Shown in pieces: positions 44,822 to 57,497 of a stretch of DNA of 64,000 nucleotides. The notes under the pieces are model-generated. The model did not search any database and was not told the origin of the DNA. It saw only the letters and a program-made list of their open reading frames with translations. Source of the DNA: Brachionus plicatilis. Lineage: Eukaryota; Rotifera; Eurotatoria; Ploima; Brachionidae. Positions within the stretch are counted from its first letter, which is position 1; each line of letters starts with the position of its first letter. Both the position numbers and the translations under genes were made by a program. The stretch spans positions 147,342 through 211,341 of the forward strand of contig QEOQ01000486.1 of the NCBI GenBank assembly GCA_010279815.1. Direction: 5' to 3'.

Positions 44822-45427
44822 GATTTTTTTAATACTTAATGTTTAAGAACAAATTCATTCATAGGTCCAGCGAAATAATTTTGTCTTTAAAATAAGAAGT
44901 TTCAATTAAAATTAAAAAGTTGTGTCTTTCAAAAGAACCGAGGTATAGACAATGAAAATATTTAAAAATAAAAATCCTTTCTGTACTTTTTTTTACTTTT
45001 TCATTTTAAAAATAAAGATTACAAAAAATTAAAATTTTAATAAATAATATTAATTTTAATTAAACCCTAACCGTTATCTTTAACATATCCGAATCCCTAA
45101 ACCAGGGCTCTGCCCCGGACCCCGTTAAATTTTTTATTATGGTAATTAAAATACTGATTAAGTACAAAAAGTACAGAAAGTACAGAAAGGAAAAAGTCTT
45201 TTTAAATATTTTAATCTCATTGTCTATCTATGAAAGAACATAACGAAAAAAATGATTTTAAAATTTTTACAGATTGCCTTATCTTCAACTAATTCTGATA
45301 GTCGTTGATAAAATTTTATTGAAATAATTTTAAAAATAATAATCAAAAATAAAGAGTAAAAAAATAAAAATTCTTTTTAAAAATTGCAGCAAAATTTCTC
45401 ATCAACTAAACTAATTGATTTGACAGC
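44822..45427. repeat. inverted-repeat arm at the DONSON 3' end
   Basis: Inverted partner of 44174-44478; spacer 44479-44821. It covers the last 17 DONSON codons and the 3' flank, and contains an insertion (44939-45232) that the other arm lacks. Confidence 0.85.
44939..45232. mobile_element. 294-bp foldback element, filled against empty arm
   Basis: Ends share tagacaatga inverted and continue through aatatttaaaaa and cctttctgtact. AAAGAAC is repeated at both sides (44932-44938 and 45233-45239). The core contains gggctctgccccgg (45106-45119). The opposite arm at about 44375 lacks the element, giving a direct view of the site without it. Confidence 0.78.
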
Positions 45428-48400
45428 TTGGGCCTCGCCGAATATGCCGTAAGAACTTTTAAGCGATTTCAATTCACTCGAATCTATGAGTGAGTCTAAA
45501 TCAAGCATTTCATCCTCTGTCTTTTTGGCACAATTCAACCCAGCTGATTGATCATACACATTTCCAATCATGCTAAAATCTGTAACCTGAGTCACTTTGA
45601 ATAAATTACACAATCTGTGTATGTGGTACGGCATAATTGGTCCGATAAAATCAATGGCATATTGAGTAAATGGTTCTCCTGATGAATTCAAGCTTTTGAT
45701 AACATTTTGTTCCACTTTAATCTTTTGTAGAGTGGCGCCGATAAATGAGACCGGAGATAAAAGAGTCGGTGGTATACCGGTCAATGGACCACTGCTGGAC
45801 ATACAACTTTTAGAATTTAATAAAAAATTAAACAATGCCTGAACATCTCCCCCTTCTGAAAAATACAAAGTCGACCTTGGTCTGTTATCAAAATTGTATG
45901 TGGAATCTTTTTGTGCATTTTTGCTATTCCTTTGTAGAATGGAAGCTTTAAAGTTAACTGTTGAATTTAGGCCGATTTGTTCGAGCCATTCATCTGGTTC
46001 TTCACAATCATCATCATTTTCCTCATCCTCTTCGTCAATTCCATCCTGGGCATCCTCATCCAAACATTTTTCTTTTCCGCTTGAGTTCAAATTTGAATCA
46101 TTTTCGTCACCAAAACTCTTGTTTACTTTTTCATTTGAATTTTCACAATTGACCAGATCCGAGTTGGAGTTTTCATTTTTGAAATCGCCTGATTCGGACT
46201 TTTTCATTCCTGCGGGAGCCAGTGGCATACTAAAATTGATGTCTTTAAATGCCTGACGTAAACCTTTAGTCGATGGGGTCAAAATAGCCGTCATTTCTTG
46301 GCTACCATCAACATTTTCTGCTTTGAAGAGAACCATAAAAGAATGGGTCAGAACATAAAAGTATGGACAATGATTGCTCTTGAGGCTATTGTACAAAGAC
46401 TTTAAACTTGTGTTCCTATTTAAATTCAAAATTTTGTTTTTTTAATTTTTTTTTGTTTTCAAATTACCAGCTTTTGGCCAAAGATTTCTGGATTTCAATA
46501 TTCAGAGGTTCAGCGCTCAAATTTCCCATGCTTATATTTCTTGGATACAGATTCAACCATGGCAAATACGGAAATGTCCAGTAGCTTATTGACTCACAAA
46601 AAAGTGTTTTAAACAAGTTCTTATTTGTTTCATTTGAGTTCTTTTAAAAAATTCAGTCGTCATTTTTGAAAAAAGGAAAAAAATTCGAGACAAGTAGAAC
46701 GAAACATAAAAAAACATAAAAAAACATATAGAAAAATGTTGATTTAATTGATGAGAAAAAAAATTTTTTATTTTTATAAAATTCAAAATCCAATTTTTTT
46801 TAATATTTTTAGTTTAATAAAACATATAATCAATTTGTTATTAAAAATAAAAAGCATAAATTCCAAATTTTTAAATTTTTTTCAATTAACAGAATAAATC
46901 CATTGATTATTAAAATAACAATATTAAATTATTCTTTAGATGTGTGCAAATGTAATGCCTAAATAGGCAAATTAATTTTTTCACGTAAATTCACAGGTAT
47001 TTTAACACATTTTTTTTCATTATTAGTTGAAAAATTAAAATTTATTTTTCTAAAAAAACTTTTCAAACTGAAGGGTTCAACTATTCTTTAAACAATTCGT
47101 GAATTAGATTCAGTCTAGATTCCGTTTTATTTTTACTGATGACGTGTCAATAAATAGAAATAATAATTCAAAGAAAATTAATAAAATTAAACAAAAAAAT
47201 AAATTTTGGTTTGAATTTTAAATCTTGGCAATATTCCTGTCATTTTTTTAGTGGAAAATGGGTTTTGTGAAGTTCAGTACAAAAAAACAGAACAACTTAG
47301 AATGTTGCACTATGTTGCATTTACAGAATTAAGTTTGAAGTTTTAGAAAAAATCTTTTAATTTTTTTACATTTTGTTCTGATCTTTTTGTCATTTTGTAC
47401 TCAATTTCACAAAACCTGGAAAATGAGGCAAAATGAAATAATTATTACATTTTAAAATTTTCATATTTTTAGATTTTTTGTGCAATATTTCAGAAAATAA
47501 AAAAATCTTCCAAATTATTTAGCCACTAAAATTAAAAATATAATTTTATGAAAAATTGTACAAAAAATCTGAAAATATGAAAATGTAAAAATGTAAAATT
47601 TTTTAAATTTTGCCGAAAAAGAACCTTTTGAATAACTAATTTTAAATATTTTTTTTAAAGATTTTTCGTGATTTATGATAAAGATTTAATAAATATTTTT
47701 CGAAGATTTGTTTAGAAGATTTGTGATTTGTTTTTATTTGTAAATACTGTTGAACTCCTTTGAAAACATGAAATTATCTTTTAAACAAAAAATAAGATTG
47801 AGCATTTAAAATGAAACAAGAAGCATCACAATCAGTGAATTTTACTGAAAATTTAATATTATTACAAAAAATTCCCTTTTTTTACAGTCTATATCATTAT
47901 TTTTTCTAAAATTATGAAATAAAATGAAAAACTTCAAGTTGAATAAATGTTAAAAAAACTAAAAAAATTTAATAAAAATCAAATTTTTGTTCGAAAAATT
48001 AAAATTTTTTGCTCGTCAGCATTTTTGTTAAGTTTTACTTGAAAAAACGTAATATTTCGTAATTTTACATCATTTTACGTAAGCTAACATTTTATTTCAT
48101 ACTGCTTTTGCAGTAGTTCTATGTAATCTTATTTTTTGATGTTAAATTACGTATATGATGTTATATTACCCTTTCTGCGGTTTAAAGTAAGGCACTCTAT
48201 ATTTTATTCCTTTAAAAAAATTATTTGAAAATAACTCTATGAAATAATTATTGTACGAAAAAAAAATCTATGAACTGAACGTTCACCATTTTAACTATTT
48301 AAGTTACTTTTTATTTAATTTATGTTTTATCTTTATTTGATATTTTATACAGTGGTGATTTGATAACAGTATTTTATGAAAATTTACGTAAAATAGCGTA

Positions 48401-49605
48401 AATTAACCAAATTTTACCACATTTTACGTAAATTTACGAAAAATCCGAAAAGTTAAAAAGAGGTTTTTTACAAAAATTGCGTAAATTTTCAGGATTTTGA
48501 AATAATTTTGGTAATATTTGGTAAAATTCAAAACGGCTAATTCAAAATTCAAAATTTTTTTAAAAATGTCTTTTTTTTTCAAAAAATCGAAAATTTAAGA
48601 AAGTTTTTATAAAAATTAAAAAAATAACTATTTTTTTAACCAATTTATGAAAAAAAAAACTTTCTCAAATTTTCGATTTTTTGAAAAAAAAAGATAAAAT
48701 TTGGTTAATTTACGGTATTTTACGTAATTTTTCGTAAAATACTGTTATCAAATCACCACTGTTGTTTATATTTTTATTTCATATTATATTAGCCAAATTT
48801 GTTAAATCGATTATATTTTTTTCCCCTCTTTTATGCTTTTTTCTACCTGAGCCAAAAAATTCTACTTACATGAATGTGCTGCTCTAGATTGTTGTAAAAA
48901 GTGTTAAATTTAGAATAGTTGAGAATAGCTTCGGACTCGTGCTGGGATTTGATGGCCATGTTACAACTAAATGTTTTACTAGATAAAAATCTGAGTCTAG
49001 TCTTGAGTGTCCAGTCGATCGGAAGCAGATTTTCGTGCTCAAATTGGTAGGTAATTTTTGGTTCAGTTTTTTCGTCGTTTTTTTTATCTGATTCTAAGGT
49101 ATTCTCTGTGGACAAAGTTGAACAGATATTTTTTATTATTTGAGGACATAGGTCTGTTAGTCTAGCCTCGGTCTAGCAAAAAAATTAAAATTATTCTGGC
49201 AAAATTATCTTAGTTGTTTACTTTGGGTTTGGCAAAGTTTTCAGATTGTTTTTCAGGTGATTTTTTATTCGAGTTAAAAAAGGAAAATAAGTCATTGTTC
49301 TTAAAAAAAAGTGTGTTATAGAAAATTTGGATCTATTCAAAAAGTTTTCGTACTTCAGATGGAAAATTTGATGCATTGCTCAAATTTGCACCGATTGAGA
49401 ATCGGCTGAAAATGTTTCTTGTAATCTTGGGCTGAGGCTGCGCTATGTCATCGTTGTCTGTGGTGGTTGAATTTGATATGAAAAGTTCTGTCTTTCGCTT
49501 CAGTGATTTGGATCTTGAAAGCGATACTACTTTGGGTTTTTTCCAGGGCGACGGAGGTGGCTGATTGCCCGTGTTAACTGCTTCAACTGATGAAGACATG
49601 CTCAT
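45377..49605 (-). CDS. DONSON: DONSON (humpty dumpty) replication protein, five exons
   Basis: Exons on the minus strand: 49605-49354, 49299-49222, 49172-48870, 46640-46468, 46415-45377; 614 residues; phases 0, 0, 0, 2 close. DONSON is a nuclear replication-fork and CMG-helicase-loading factor in animals. Recognised by PIDWTLKTRLRFLSSKTFSC in exon 3, SYWTFPYLPWLNLYPR in exon 4, LKSLYNSLKSNHCPYFYVLT followed by F-VLFKAENV in exon 5, then the acidic stretch EDEENDDDCEEPDEWLEQIG, LNFLLNSKS-like FLLNSKSCMSSSGPLTGIPP with TLLSPVSFIGATLQ, and GPIMPYHIHRLCNLFK. The N-terminus has Ser/Lys-rich low-complexity sequence and ITRNIFSRF, matching the RRNPFARL-like motif of relatives. Intron 3 is 2.2 kb and full of MITEs. 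The C-terminal residues also occur in the inverted partial copy at 44174. Confidence 0.92.
47261..47416. mobile_element. 156-bp MITE with 9-bp TSD, DONSON intron 3
   Basis: Ends GGTTTTGTGAAGTTCAGTAC and, reverse complemented, GGTTTTGTGAAATTGAGTAC. TGGAAAATG flanks both sides (47252-47260 and 47417-47425). A 9-bp duplication is typical of Mutator-like elements; inference. Confidence 0.88.
47448..47590. repeat. small foldback, DONSON intron 3
   Basis: tttcatatttttagattttt (47459 on) pairs with aaaaaatctgaaaatatgaa (47563 on). Target duplication not clear. Confidence 0.65.
48350..48761. mobile_element. 412-bp foldback MITE, DONSON intron 3
   Basis: Ends CAGTGGTGATTTGATAACAG inverted, followed by tattttacg-rich arms and internal ttcgattttttgaaaa palindromes. 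The left flank is TA, the right is TT, so a TA target is only half supported. It sits exactly at the place where the inverted DONSON copy (44170) breaks. Confidence 0.82.
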
Positions 49606-51244
49606 TATTTAAATTTTTTAGAAATTTAAATATTTCTAAAAATTTACCATCATTTCTTTAAAAATGAGCTTATTTTTCTAAGTTTCAAAATTAGTTTAAC
49701 CATTCAAATCTAAATGATAATTTAACTTTAATCTGGCCATTGAACAACACTGTGACTTTTTTAAAAGCAATCGAAAATTTTTAAAGTACTTTAAATTTCA
49801 TAGAACATAATTTTATAATAATCATCAAACATAATCAAAAAAAATAAGATTTAATTTAGTAATCTATTGTTGCTTAAAAATGTTATAATTTATTTTATTC
49901 TCGTAAACTATTGACCACTATTCTTGGAACAATTTCAAAATTTGGGTTTACTCTATATGGAACTAAATACCATCGAAGCCATATTATAAAATTTTTTCAT
50001 TTTTTTTTTAAATAAGCCTTGACTTCTGAATTTAAATTAAATCAAGCGCAAAAGTTTACTTTTATTCTTATAAAATTTCGATTTTCTACTGGAATAAACT
50101 TAAAAAAAATGTGGAGTTAAATTTGAAATTAAAAAAATTAAAAATTAGCCTTTAATTTAATTTTTTTTTATTCTAAGAGTAAAAGTTAAATAGAATATTC
50201 GATTTAATTGCCTAAAAAAACTGCATAAAAACATTTATTGATTATTTTGCCTAATAATTACCATTTTCGTCCCGAGGAAGCCTTTTTCTACCACGTTTCT
50301 TTGGTGTTAATTGATTTTGCTGTACATTGGTTACATTAGTTGTTTCTTTTTTTATTAAGCTCCACAATTTTTTAAGTTTATTCCAGAACAAATTCCTAAT
50401 TATTAGAATAAAAGTTATGTTTTGTGCTTACTCTTAGTTTAAATTCAGGATTGAAGGTTAATTCTAAAAAAATAAAAAAATTTTGTATTATGGCTTCGAT
50501 GGTTAGTTCCATATAGAGTAAAACCAAATTTTGACATTGTTCCAGGAGTAGTGGTCAAGAGACGGTATTTTTAATTTCGATTTGTAAAAAAATTGTTTTG
50601 TTTTTTTTTTCTGAATTAGCATTTAAAAAAATTTTATAGTCTAAAATTCTGTATTGTTTTAACTATGCTGTTAAAATAATAACAAAATAGATAAAAACTG
50701 CATGGTGCTTTTCATTTTCAGGAGAATTTTAAGTATCATTGATTGAATCTTAGTTGCTTGAAGACTAATATTAAAATATTAATTTGAACGATTCAAATTT
50801 TATTGAAAAAATTTTTTTGATATATTTTAAACTCAATCAAGAGTTTTTCAAAATTATTCAAATTTCAAATGATTAATTTTTGTTTTTATTTTATTCATAA
50901 TCAAAGAAGAGTTTTTGATCTATTTAATTAAAAAAATCTATCACAATATAAAATTATTTTTGACTTTTTTTAGCTAAACAAGTCGAATCTAAAATAAATA
51001 TGAATAACTAATTCATAAAGTTTCCCAAAAAAAACAAACTTTTTTGTTGATACTTATAATTTTGATTGAGGAAACAATCTCGAGCTTGTTTATAAATAAT
51101 AAAATTTCCAATATTAAAATTAAAAATAAATACACTTAATAAGTACTAAAAAAATTCTCAATAATTAAAATTGGACTTTTGGTTCTAAAGTATAACAAAA
51201 ATTTTAACTGAATTATTAAATTTTTTTTTTTAAACTAATAAATC
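49606..51244. other. intergenic with a large foldback
   Basis: Apart from the foldback at 49913-50563, nothing recognised. 50564-51244 is AT-rich without reading frames of note. Confidence 0.5.
49913..50563. mobile_element. 651-bp foldback with an AT-hook-like coding piece
   Basis: About 85-base terminal inverted repeats: ttgaccactattcttggaac (left) and its near match on the right, running through actctatatggaactaa and catcgaagccata. In the interior, the minus strand from about 50395 reads NLFWNKLKKLWSLIKKETTN, then QLTPKKRGRKRLPRDENGNY and a stop; a donor-like GGTAATT overlaps the end. KKRGRKRLPR resembles an AT-hook. It may be a transposase remnant or a captured exon. Exact borders and TSD were not resolved. 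Confidence 0.65.
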
Positions 51245-54200
51245 TCAAACTAAAAATAAAACAATATACAACATTAAAGTTATTTTTTTAGCATTATTAT
51301 TTAAATAAATGATTGTAGCTTTGTTTCTTTCAATTGCATTTTCTTCGATTGAGGCGATCGCTTTTGCTGAAACCAAATTATTTTTATGCAAATTTTTTCC
51401 TTTTTTAATATTACCTCGATCTAAACAGAAGATTAAAAAATAATTAAAAAATTAAATAATTCGCTTAATTACTTGTATTAAGAAAATAATATGAGGCCTG
51501 GAAGCCTTTACCATCGAACACATTGTTCGAATAAAAAGTAACATGAAAAAAGCCTCCATCAGAAACAATTGTGCCAGGTTTGTTGACACCACAAAATCGG
51601 CTAAAGAATCTATCTCTATTCTGAAAATTAGACAATTCCACATAGTCACTTTTGGTATCACTGCCGCATCTTTTATTATTTTTTAATTATAAAATTTAAT
51701 TTATTTTTTTTTTTAATTTAATTTACTGGCCAACTCCTTCGATGTCAAATGTGTGAAAGGTGATCTGAACTTTCTCACCTTTTACTCCAATAAAATAATA
51801 ATGACATTCCAATTCTCTTGGATACAGGCCGGGATAATTAGGTGTTGTAAAATAGCCATTTTGTTTATGTGTACTATTAAAAAATATTTTACATTCACTA
51901 TTTTTGACCAATGCTCCACTCTCCTTCAAATCAAAACCAAAATCTAAAATCATTGTTTAATGTATCAATTAATATTAATTGATTTTAATAGCTTTTTGAT
52001 TAAAATATCTTTTCTTTTTTAATTTTTTTTAAGAGACTAAATAACAAATACCATGAACCATTAAAAAATTTCACGCATTGATTTAAGGTCTTATTGTCTG
52101 TCAAAATTTATCGATACCATATTAGAATTATATAAATTTGGAAAGTTTTTTTTTTTTCGAAAAATTTTAATTTAAAAGTTCGGTTTTTACCATCATTTGG
52201 CAACTAAGAACTTAGCACTCAAATAATAGTGGTTTCTCATAATTCCAAAATCATCTCAAAATCAACTTTGACAGGTTTATTTTATTGATCTTCTAGAGTT
52301 CAGATATTCAAAACTTAAGTGATATCCGAATTTTAAATTTTCGACTTAAAATTTGTAAACTACGACCTTTAAAATCCAAAATTTATTTTTTTTGGGAGGC
52401 TCAAAAAAATAAATTCTTTACCCAAAGGTCTAAAAATAACTTACCCTTTAAAAAGTGATAGTTCGTTCAGATACAAGTATTCAAAGGTAGAATTAAAATA
52501 TTTCTTAAAATTATTTATATTCTGAAAAATAAAATTTTCTGAATTTTGTCTAGTTTTAAAAAAAAAAAAGTGTGGTCAAAAGTGATTACTTGGACTACAC
52601 ACGATTCAAGTGAAAAAATGTGTTTTTTTGTCTTTTTCAATAATAAAAATTTTTGCACCCTTTTTTTAAAATAAAAATAAAAATAAAGATAATTTAATGC
52701 TCTTTCAGAATATACATAATTTTAAAAAGAATTTTTATTTTATCATTAAATACTTGGATTTAAAAGAACTACCACTTTTTAAAGGGTTAGTTATTTAAGA
52801 CTTTTGGGTAAAGAATTTATTTTTATGAGTCTCCCAAAATTCAGATATAACTTAAGTTTTGAATTTATTAAACTTTAGATATTATATTTTCAAAAAATTA
52901 ATGATAGAAAAATTAACTAATATTAACTTTTAATTAATTTTTCCTATCATTTTTTAACTAATTATAGGAAAAGAGAAGGTGCGGGGCAAGTAGGTTTAAG
53001 TATATTTTTTTGGATATGCTTGTATCCATTTACAGGTACGCTTGGTTTGTGGTTCCAAGCAAGTCTAAACAGCTGTCGAGTTCGCAGCCTTTAAGTGCTC
53101 GGATGATTGTCCCATAGTCACTTTATTGGCAAATTGTTGAGTCGCGACCATACCGATGCGGTGCCAAGTCCGAGTAAAAAAACGGGAGGGAGACTCTAGT
53201 TAGGAAAAACATTGAGTTTTCACTCAAGCATTATATTATTAAAAAAATTAGATTTGATGGAATTTTTACTTTAGATAATTATATTTTCAAAAGATAATTA
53301 TTAACTAAAGTAAATTATGATGCAAAGACTTGATGCCTTTTTAGTAAAAAATAATAATAATATATTTAAAATTTAATTTATTTTATATCGTAAATGACGC
53401 CTGAAATGTTTATTGGTGATATTTCAAAAAATTCTTTTATGAGTTTTGAAAAATTTTTCTAAAAATGAATCTTGATTTAGGTGTTTTTATAGAAATAAAC
53501 TGAACAACTCTATCAATGTTGAAACATTTTTCTTTATTATTTTGTTTTGTTGTTTAAAAAAAAGAGCCGCAAATACTCAAGAAGAAATGGCTTTTTTGCA
53601 AGGGTTATGGTAAAAAAATAAAAATTTCTTACCTTTAGTAAAACTATATCGGAGCAAATATCCACTGTAATTTTTTCTTGAATGTACACTGGCTTGTCCA
53701 GTTTCGAAATTCCGCCTGATAGTTCTAAATCTCACTTGCAAGAAGTTACTTGCTGATACAATTTGCCGCGGTGTAAATGATATATTTATACAATTGCATA
53801 AATCATAATTTTGATTGTTTAAGTTTACAGTCATCGATTGGGAAGCTTCATTTTTATCAACAGGTCTGTCTTCATAAAATTTTAAACATATTGAATCAGA
53901 ATATCGACAACTAAATAATTTTAATTATATAATAAAAATAAAAATTTAATTTAATTTACTCTATTTTATTGAATTTATTTACATCAAAAGGATAATACAA
54001 TTCAAATGTCTCATAGAATATTTGAATACGTTCTCCAGGCTGGCCGTAAAATGTATAAATACACTCAATTGGGCTGTTCGATTTTTGGTAGTCGCTCATT
54101 TCGTGGTACACAGGCGGCTCCTTAAGGTAGCCCTCATTGTTTCTGGAACTATTGTCATTCCGAATTATGATGGGATTTTGACAGCAGGCTTAAATTAAAT

Positions 54201-54365
54201 TGTAGATTTTTTTCTTCAACTTTAACAATATTTACCTGAATCTATTTTGGTGTTGGAATTTAATGTGCGCACGTAGGGGCTGAGTTGCAGATGGGCCAGG
54301 ATTTTGACCGAAATTAAAATTAAAATAAAAAATTGGTAGAAATATTTTTCCACTCGGGTTTTCAT
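51245..54365 (-). CDS. secreted or membrane-linked two-CUB protein, six exons
   Basis: Exons (minus): 54365-54236, 54188-53960, 53910-53633, 51943-51727, 51669-51473, 51366-51245; 390 residues; phases 1, 2, 1, 2, 1 close. A signal peptide is likely (YFYQFFILILISVKILAHL). The first CUB-like domain has CIYTFYGQPGERIQIFYETF and ELYYPFDVNKFN, then CRYSDSICLKF. The second has NGYFTTPNYPGLYPRELECH with YYFIGVKGEKVQITFHTFDI, then CGSDTKSDYVELSNF and RFCGVNKPGTIVSDGGFFHV. The protein ends in a short hydrophobic run (TLMLYIVLFLV). The first CUB resembles those of SOL-1/LEV-10/Neto-type auxiliary proteins of neurotransmitter receptors, but that link is tentative. The last exon is the least certain: a six-base micro-exon (atcgag, rc of about 51415-51420) would also keep the frame. 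Confidence 0.78.
52315..52862. mobile_element. foldback repeat in CUB gene intron 3
   Basis: Arms about 52315-52610 and 52650-52862 are inverted copies (attcaaaacttaagt, aaattctttaccca, accctttaaaaagt). The same family occurs truncated at 22570-22935. Ends are too degraded for a target duplication. Confidence 0.75.
52976..53215 (+). repeat. repeat X, diverged copy
   Basis: Shares tacgcttggtttgtggttcc, gagttcgcagcc, aagtgctcggatga and the ggtgccaagtccgag block with 14260-14460. It lies within intron 3 of the CUB gene. Confidence 0.75.
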
Positions 54366-57300
54366 TTATTAGCTAGCAGCAAAAAATCCAGTACTGAACA
54401 AGTGTATTGAGAATGCTGACTCGGTTTCAAGACTAATATCCGTGTTAGCTTTTTTGTTTTATTGGAAAAATCATAGCGCTCAAAAATTTAATTAAAAAAT
54501 CTATCAACAACAAAAAAAAAGTGAGTGAATGATTGAAGTAACTTAGACGATTTCAAGTATTTCGACAAATTTAATTCATTATAGTGCTGGAAATTCTCAC
54601 AATAACTTTTTTTAAGATAAATTTAATTTTTTTGATCAGGAAATTTGTTCATTAAAAAATCAGACTCAAATCAGCTACCTATTGATTTTTATTCAAAAGT
54701 GACACATGAGAATTTTGCATTCAATTTTGGACCATAAATCCGCTTTGAAAAAATAATGCCACTTAATTCTTTTGGTACAACTGGCTGTCCTTTTTTTGCA
54801 AACAAAAAAAGTTTTAAATTTAATGAAGCGCTGACTAAACAAGAGATTTAGACTCTCGACTAATTTACAAAATAAATTATTTAAATTAAAAAGAATGAAA
54901 ATAAACAAATTAAACATTGATTGCCACATATTAAAGTTTGGATTTGTTATTTGGGCAAAACAATAAGCTAATATTAAATACACAATTTAATTCATTGATT
55001 TGAAAAACAATCATTAGTTTCCATCGATTTGCATCATGATGCTGCTGCAAGTAAACAAAATAATTTTAATATTTGCTTTAAATTGAGGTCTGCTAATTGT
55101 ACTTGATCAATTTAAAGGGTCACTTAAATTTACATGGAATTAAACAATATTCTGATTAAATATGTTTAATTAATTAATTTAATGCAGTTTGTACTTAGAG
55201 CTTTGGCAAAGCAGATGGGTCTAAAAAATAATTTTTTGGCTGCATTTACTGTAAGCCACTAAAAAATTTTGCTAAATAATTTTAAATAAACAATTAAGTA
55301 ATATTTCAGCCATTATTTCACCAATTTCGCATTTATTCTATTTAAGTGCTAAAACTGAAATGAAATTACTATTTTTTTCAGGGAATAGATAAAATGCTAA
55401 TGGGAAAATTTAGAAATTGCAAGGCTAAATTTTTTAATTAAAAAAAATTCGGATTAAATTTTGCCCACTTGATAATAAACTGAATTTTTTCTAGTTTAAT
55501 TTTTTATCCATTTTTTAAATGCAATTTGTATCTTATCTAAATTTATTAATTTGAAAGTTTTAAAAAAAGAAAGAAAAGATTACATCCTTATCTTACACAA
55601 TTATTTAGAATTTAAAAATTTAAAACATCAGCCGCTTTTTGTATTTTTAGTCGGGATTATTTTAGCATTTGTTCAAAGTTTGATTTATTAAATTTTTCTA
55701 CATGATCAAAAATTAATTAAAATAGCTCGTTTAAAAACTTAGCTTGATTAAAAACGAAATAAAAATATTATGTAACAAATCATTCATAGATTAAATGTTT
55801 AAAAAAATTTGTTTCAATAAAATTTAACTATAAAAATCCAATTATCAAAAGAACAATTTTTTAGAATTAAAAAATTTCTGAATGATTTACAGCACTTAAA
55901 ATCATAGTTTTAATTAAAAATACAAGTTGACACATACATTGAGCCATAAATCATACATTTTTTAGATTTAGTAAAACAATCAAATCAATTTCTATTTTTT
56001 AAATAGAAATTTTCTTTAAAAATATTAAAATATATCACAGCTATAAATTAATTATTCTTATCTGGTATTTTTTTTTACTTCACATAGTAAAGTCAAGAGT
56101 AAAAAAAATTTACGATCTTAAAAAAATTACTTAATTATTTGAGAAAACATGTTAATATTGATACCTATTTTAAATGACGTTTAAAAAAAAATTTATTTAA
56201 AATATTTATTATCAAATATCTGATCCTTATTAAAAGTTTGAAAATTTTATGAGCTAAATAATAAAAATAAAGCCATCTTAATTTATAACAAGAAGTCTCA
56301 TTTTTAATTTTTACTATTTATTTTTGCTTAAACATTCTTGAATGACAATTTAATGAGATTTTATCAAATTTTTTTTTGGTTTATCAACACGAACAAATTT
56401 CCTGAAAATATTCAGCTTTAAGTCATGAATATGAGATTTTTTGTTTGTTAAACAAGTTAACCATAAAGCTTTAAAATTTCTTATTAATTTTTCAACAATA
56501 GTTGGCTGATTGCTATTTTTAATTGAACATTAATCGAAGATTCAGATCGATTTAATTAGAAATAAAAATATCCGAAGATGTTTAATGATTTATTTTGACT
56601 AAGACTCAACATAGTTATTTTCACTTTTTTTAGATTATTGTCTGATCAATTTCCAATATGTTAAAATCGATTTTCGTCTAAATTTTGACAGATTTTAATT
56701 AACTAATGAGACATATATCTGTCAAGGTTTAAACCCGCAAAAGTCTAAAAATTATTTGATCTCGGTCTGGAAAAAATTGGTTTTCGATCAGAAATTTTAT
56801 GACCATGAATCTCGGCTTTAAAGCTTATTTTTTAATAATTAAATTGGTTGAAATAAATGCTATCCTGCTTCAGTGAAATGGTAAAAAACAAAAATTAATG
56901 ATTTTTAAAGATTTTTTGAAAGATTTATCAGAAGCGCAACTCAATGAAACATTTAAAAAAAATGGATTATTTAAATTACATCATAAATAATTAAATGGAA
57001 TTGAACATGAATTTTTTTTTATAACTATCATTATTTTTCCTTTGTTTGAAAAAATAATTCTAAATGGAATCTGATTAAATTTTGAAAGTAAAAATTTTAT
57101 TCACAATAATAAATAAAAAAAAACATCAATATGGATACAAAATATCTTTATTTTTGTTTTAGATAAAATGTGCTTAGGAATCGGATTTTTTTTAGGAAAA
57201 CTTTTTTTAATAAGGAAGGGTCGAAAATGCGAGCAAGACTGTATGTATCGATTTATTTGATAAATAAGAAAAAATAAAAAAGATGAAATTTGGAGAATTT

Positions 57301-57497
57301 TTTCCATTAAGCAAAAATTATACAAGCAAAATAATTTATTTAAAGATAATACCAGATATACAAAAACATTTAATTAAAATAAATAGTTTCTGCTTCGTGC
57401 TGATAAATTGGGTATTTAGTTTTAATTGTAACAAAATATGGGATCAAATTAATAGAGAAAAAAAATTAATAATTGGTCAGCTATTAAGAATCTTTTA
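54366..57497. other. intergenic, AT-rich
   Basis: Between two minus-strand genes: the CUB gene starts at 54365 and tryptophan hydroxylase ends at 57498. No gene or element recognised. A minus-strand poly(A) signal AATAAA for the hydroxylase lies at 57335-57340. Confidence 0.5.
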
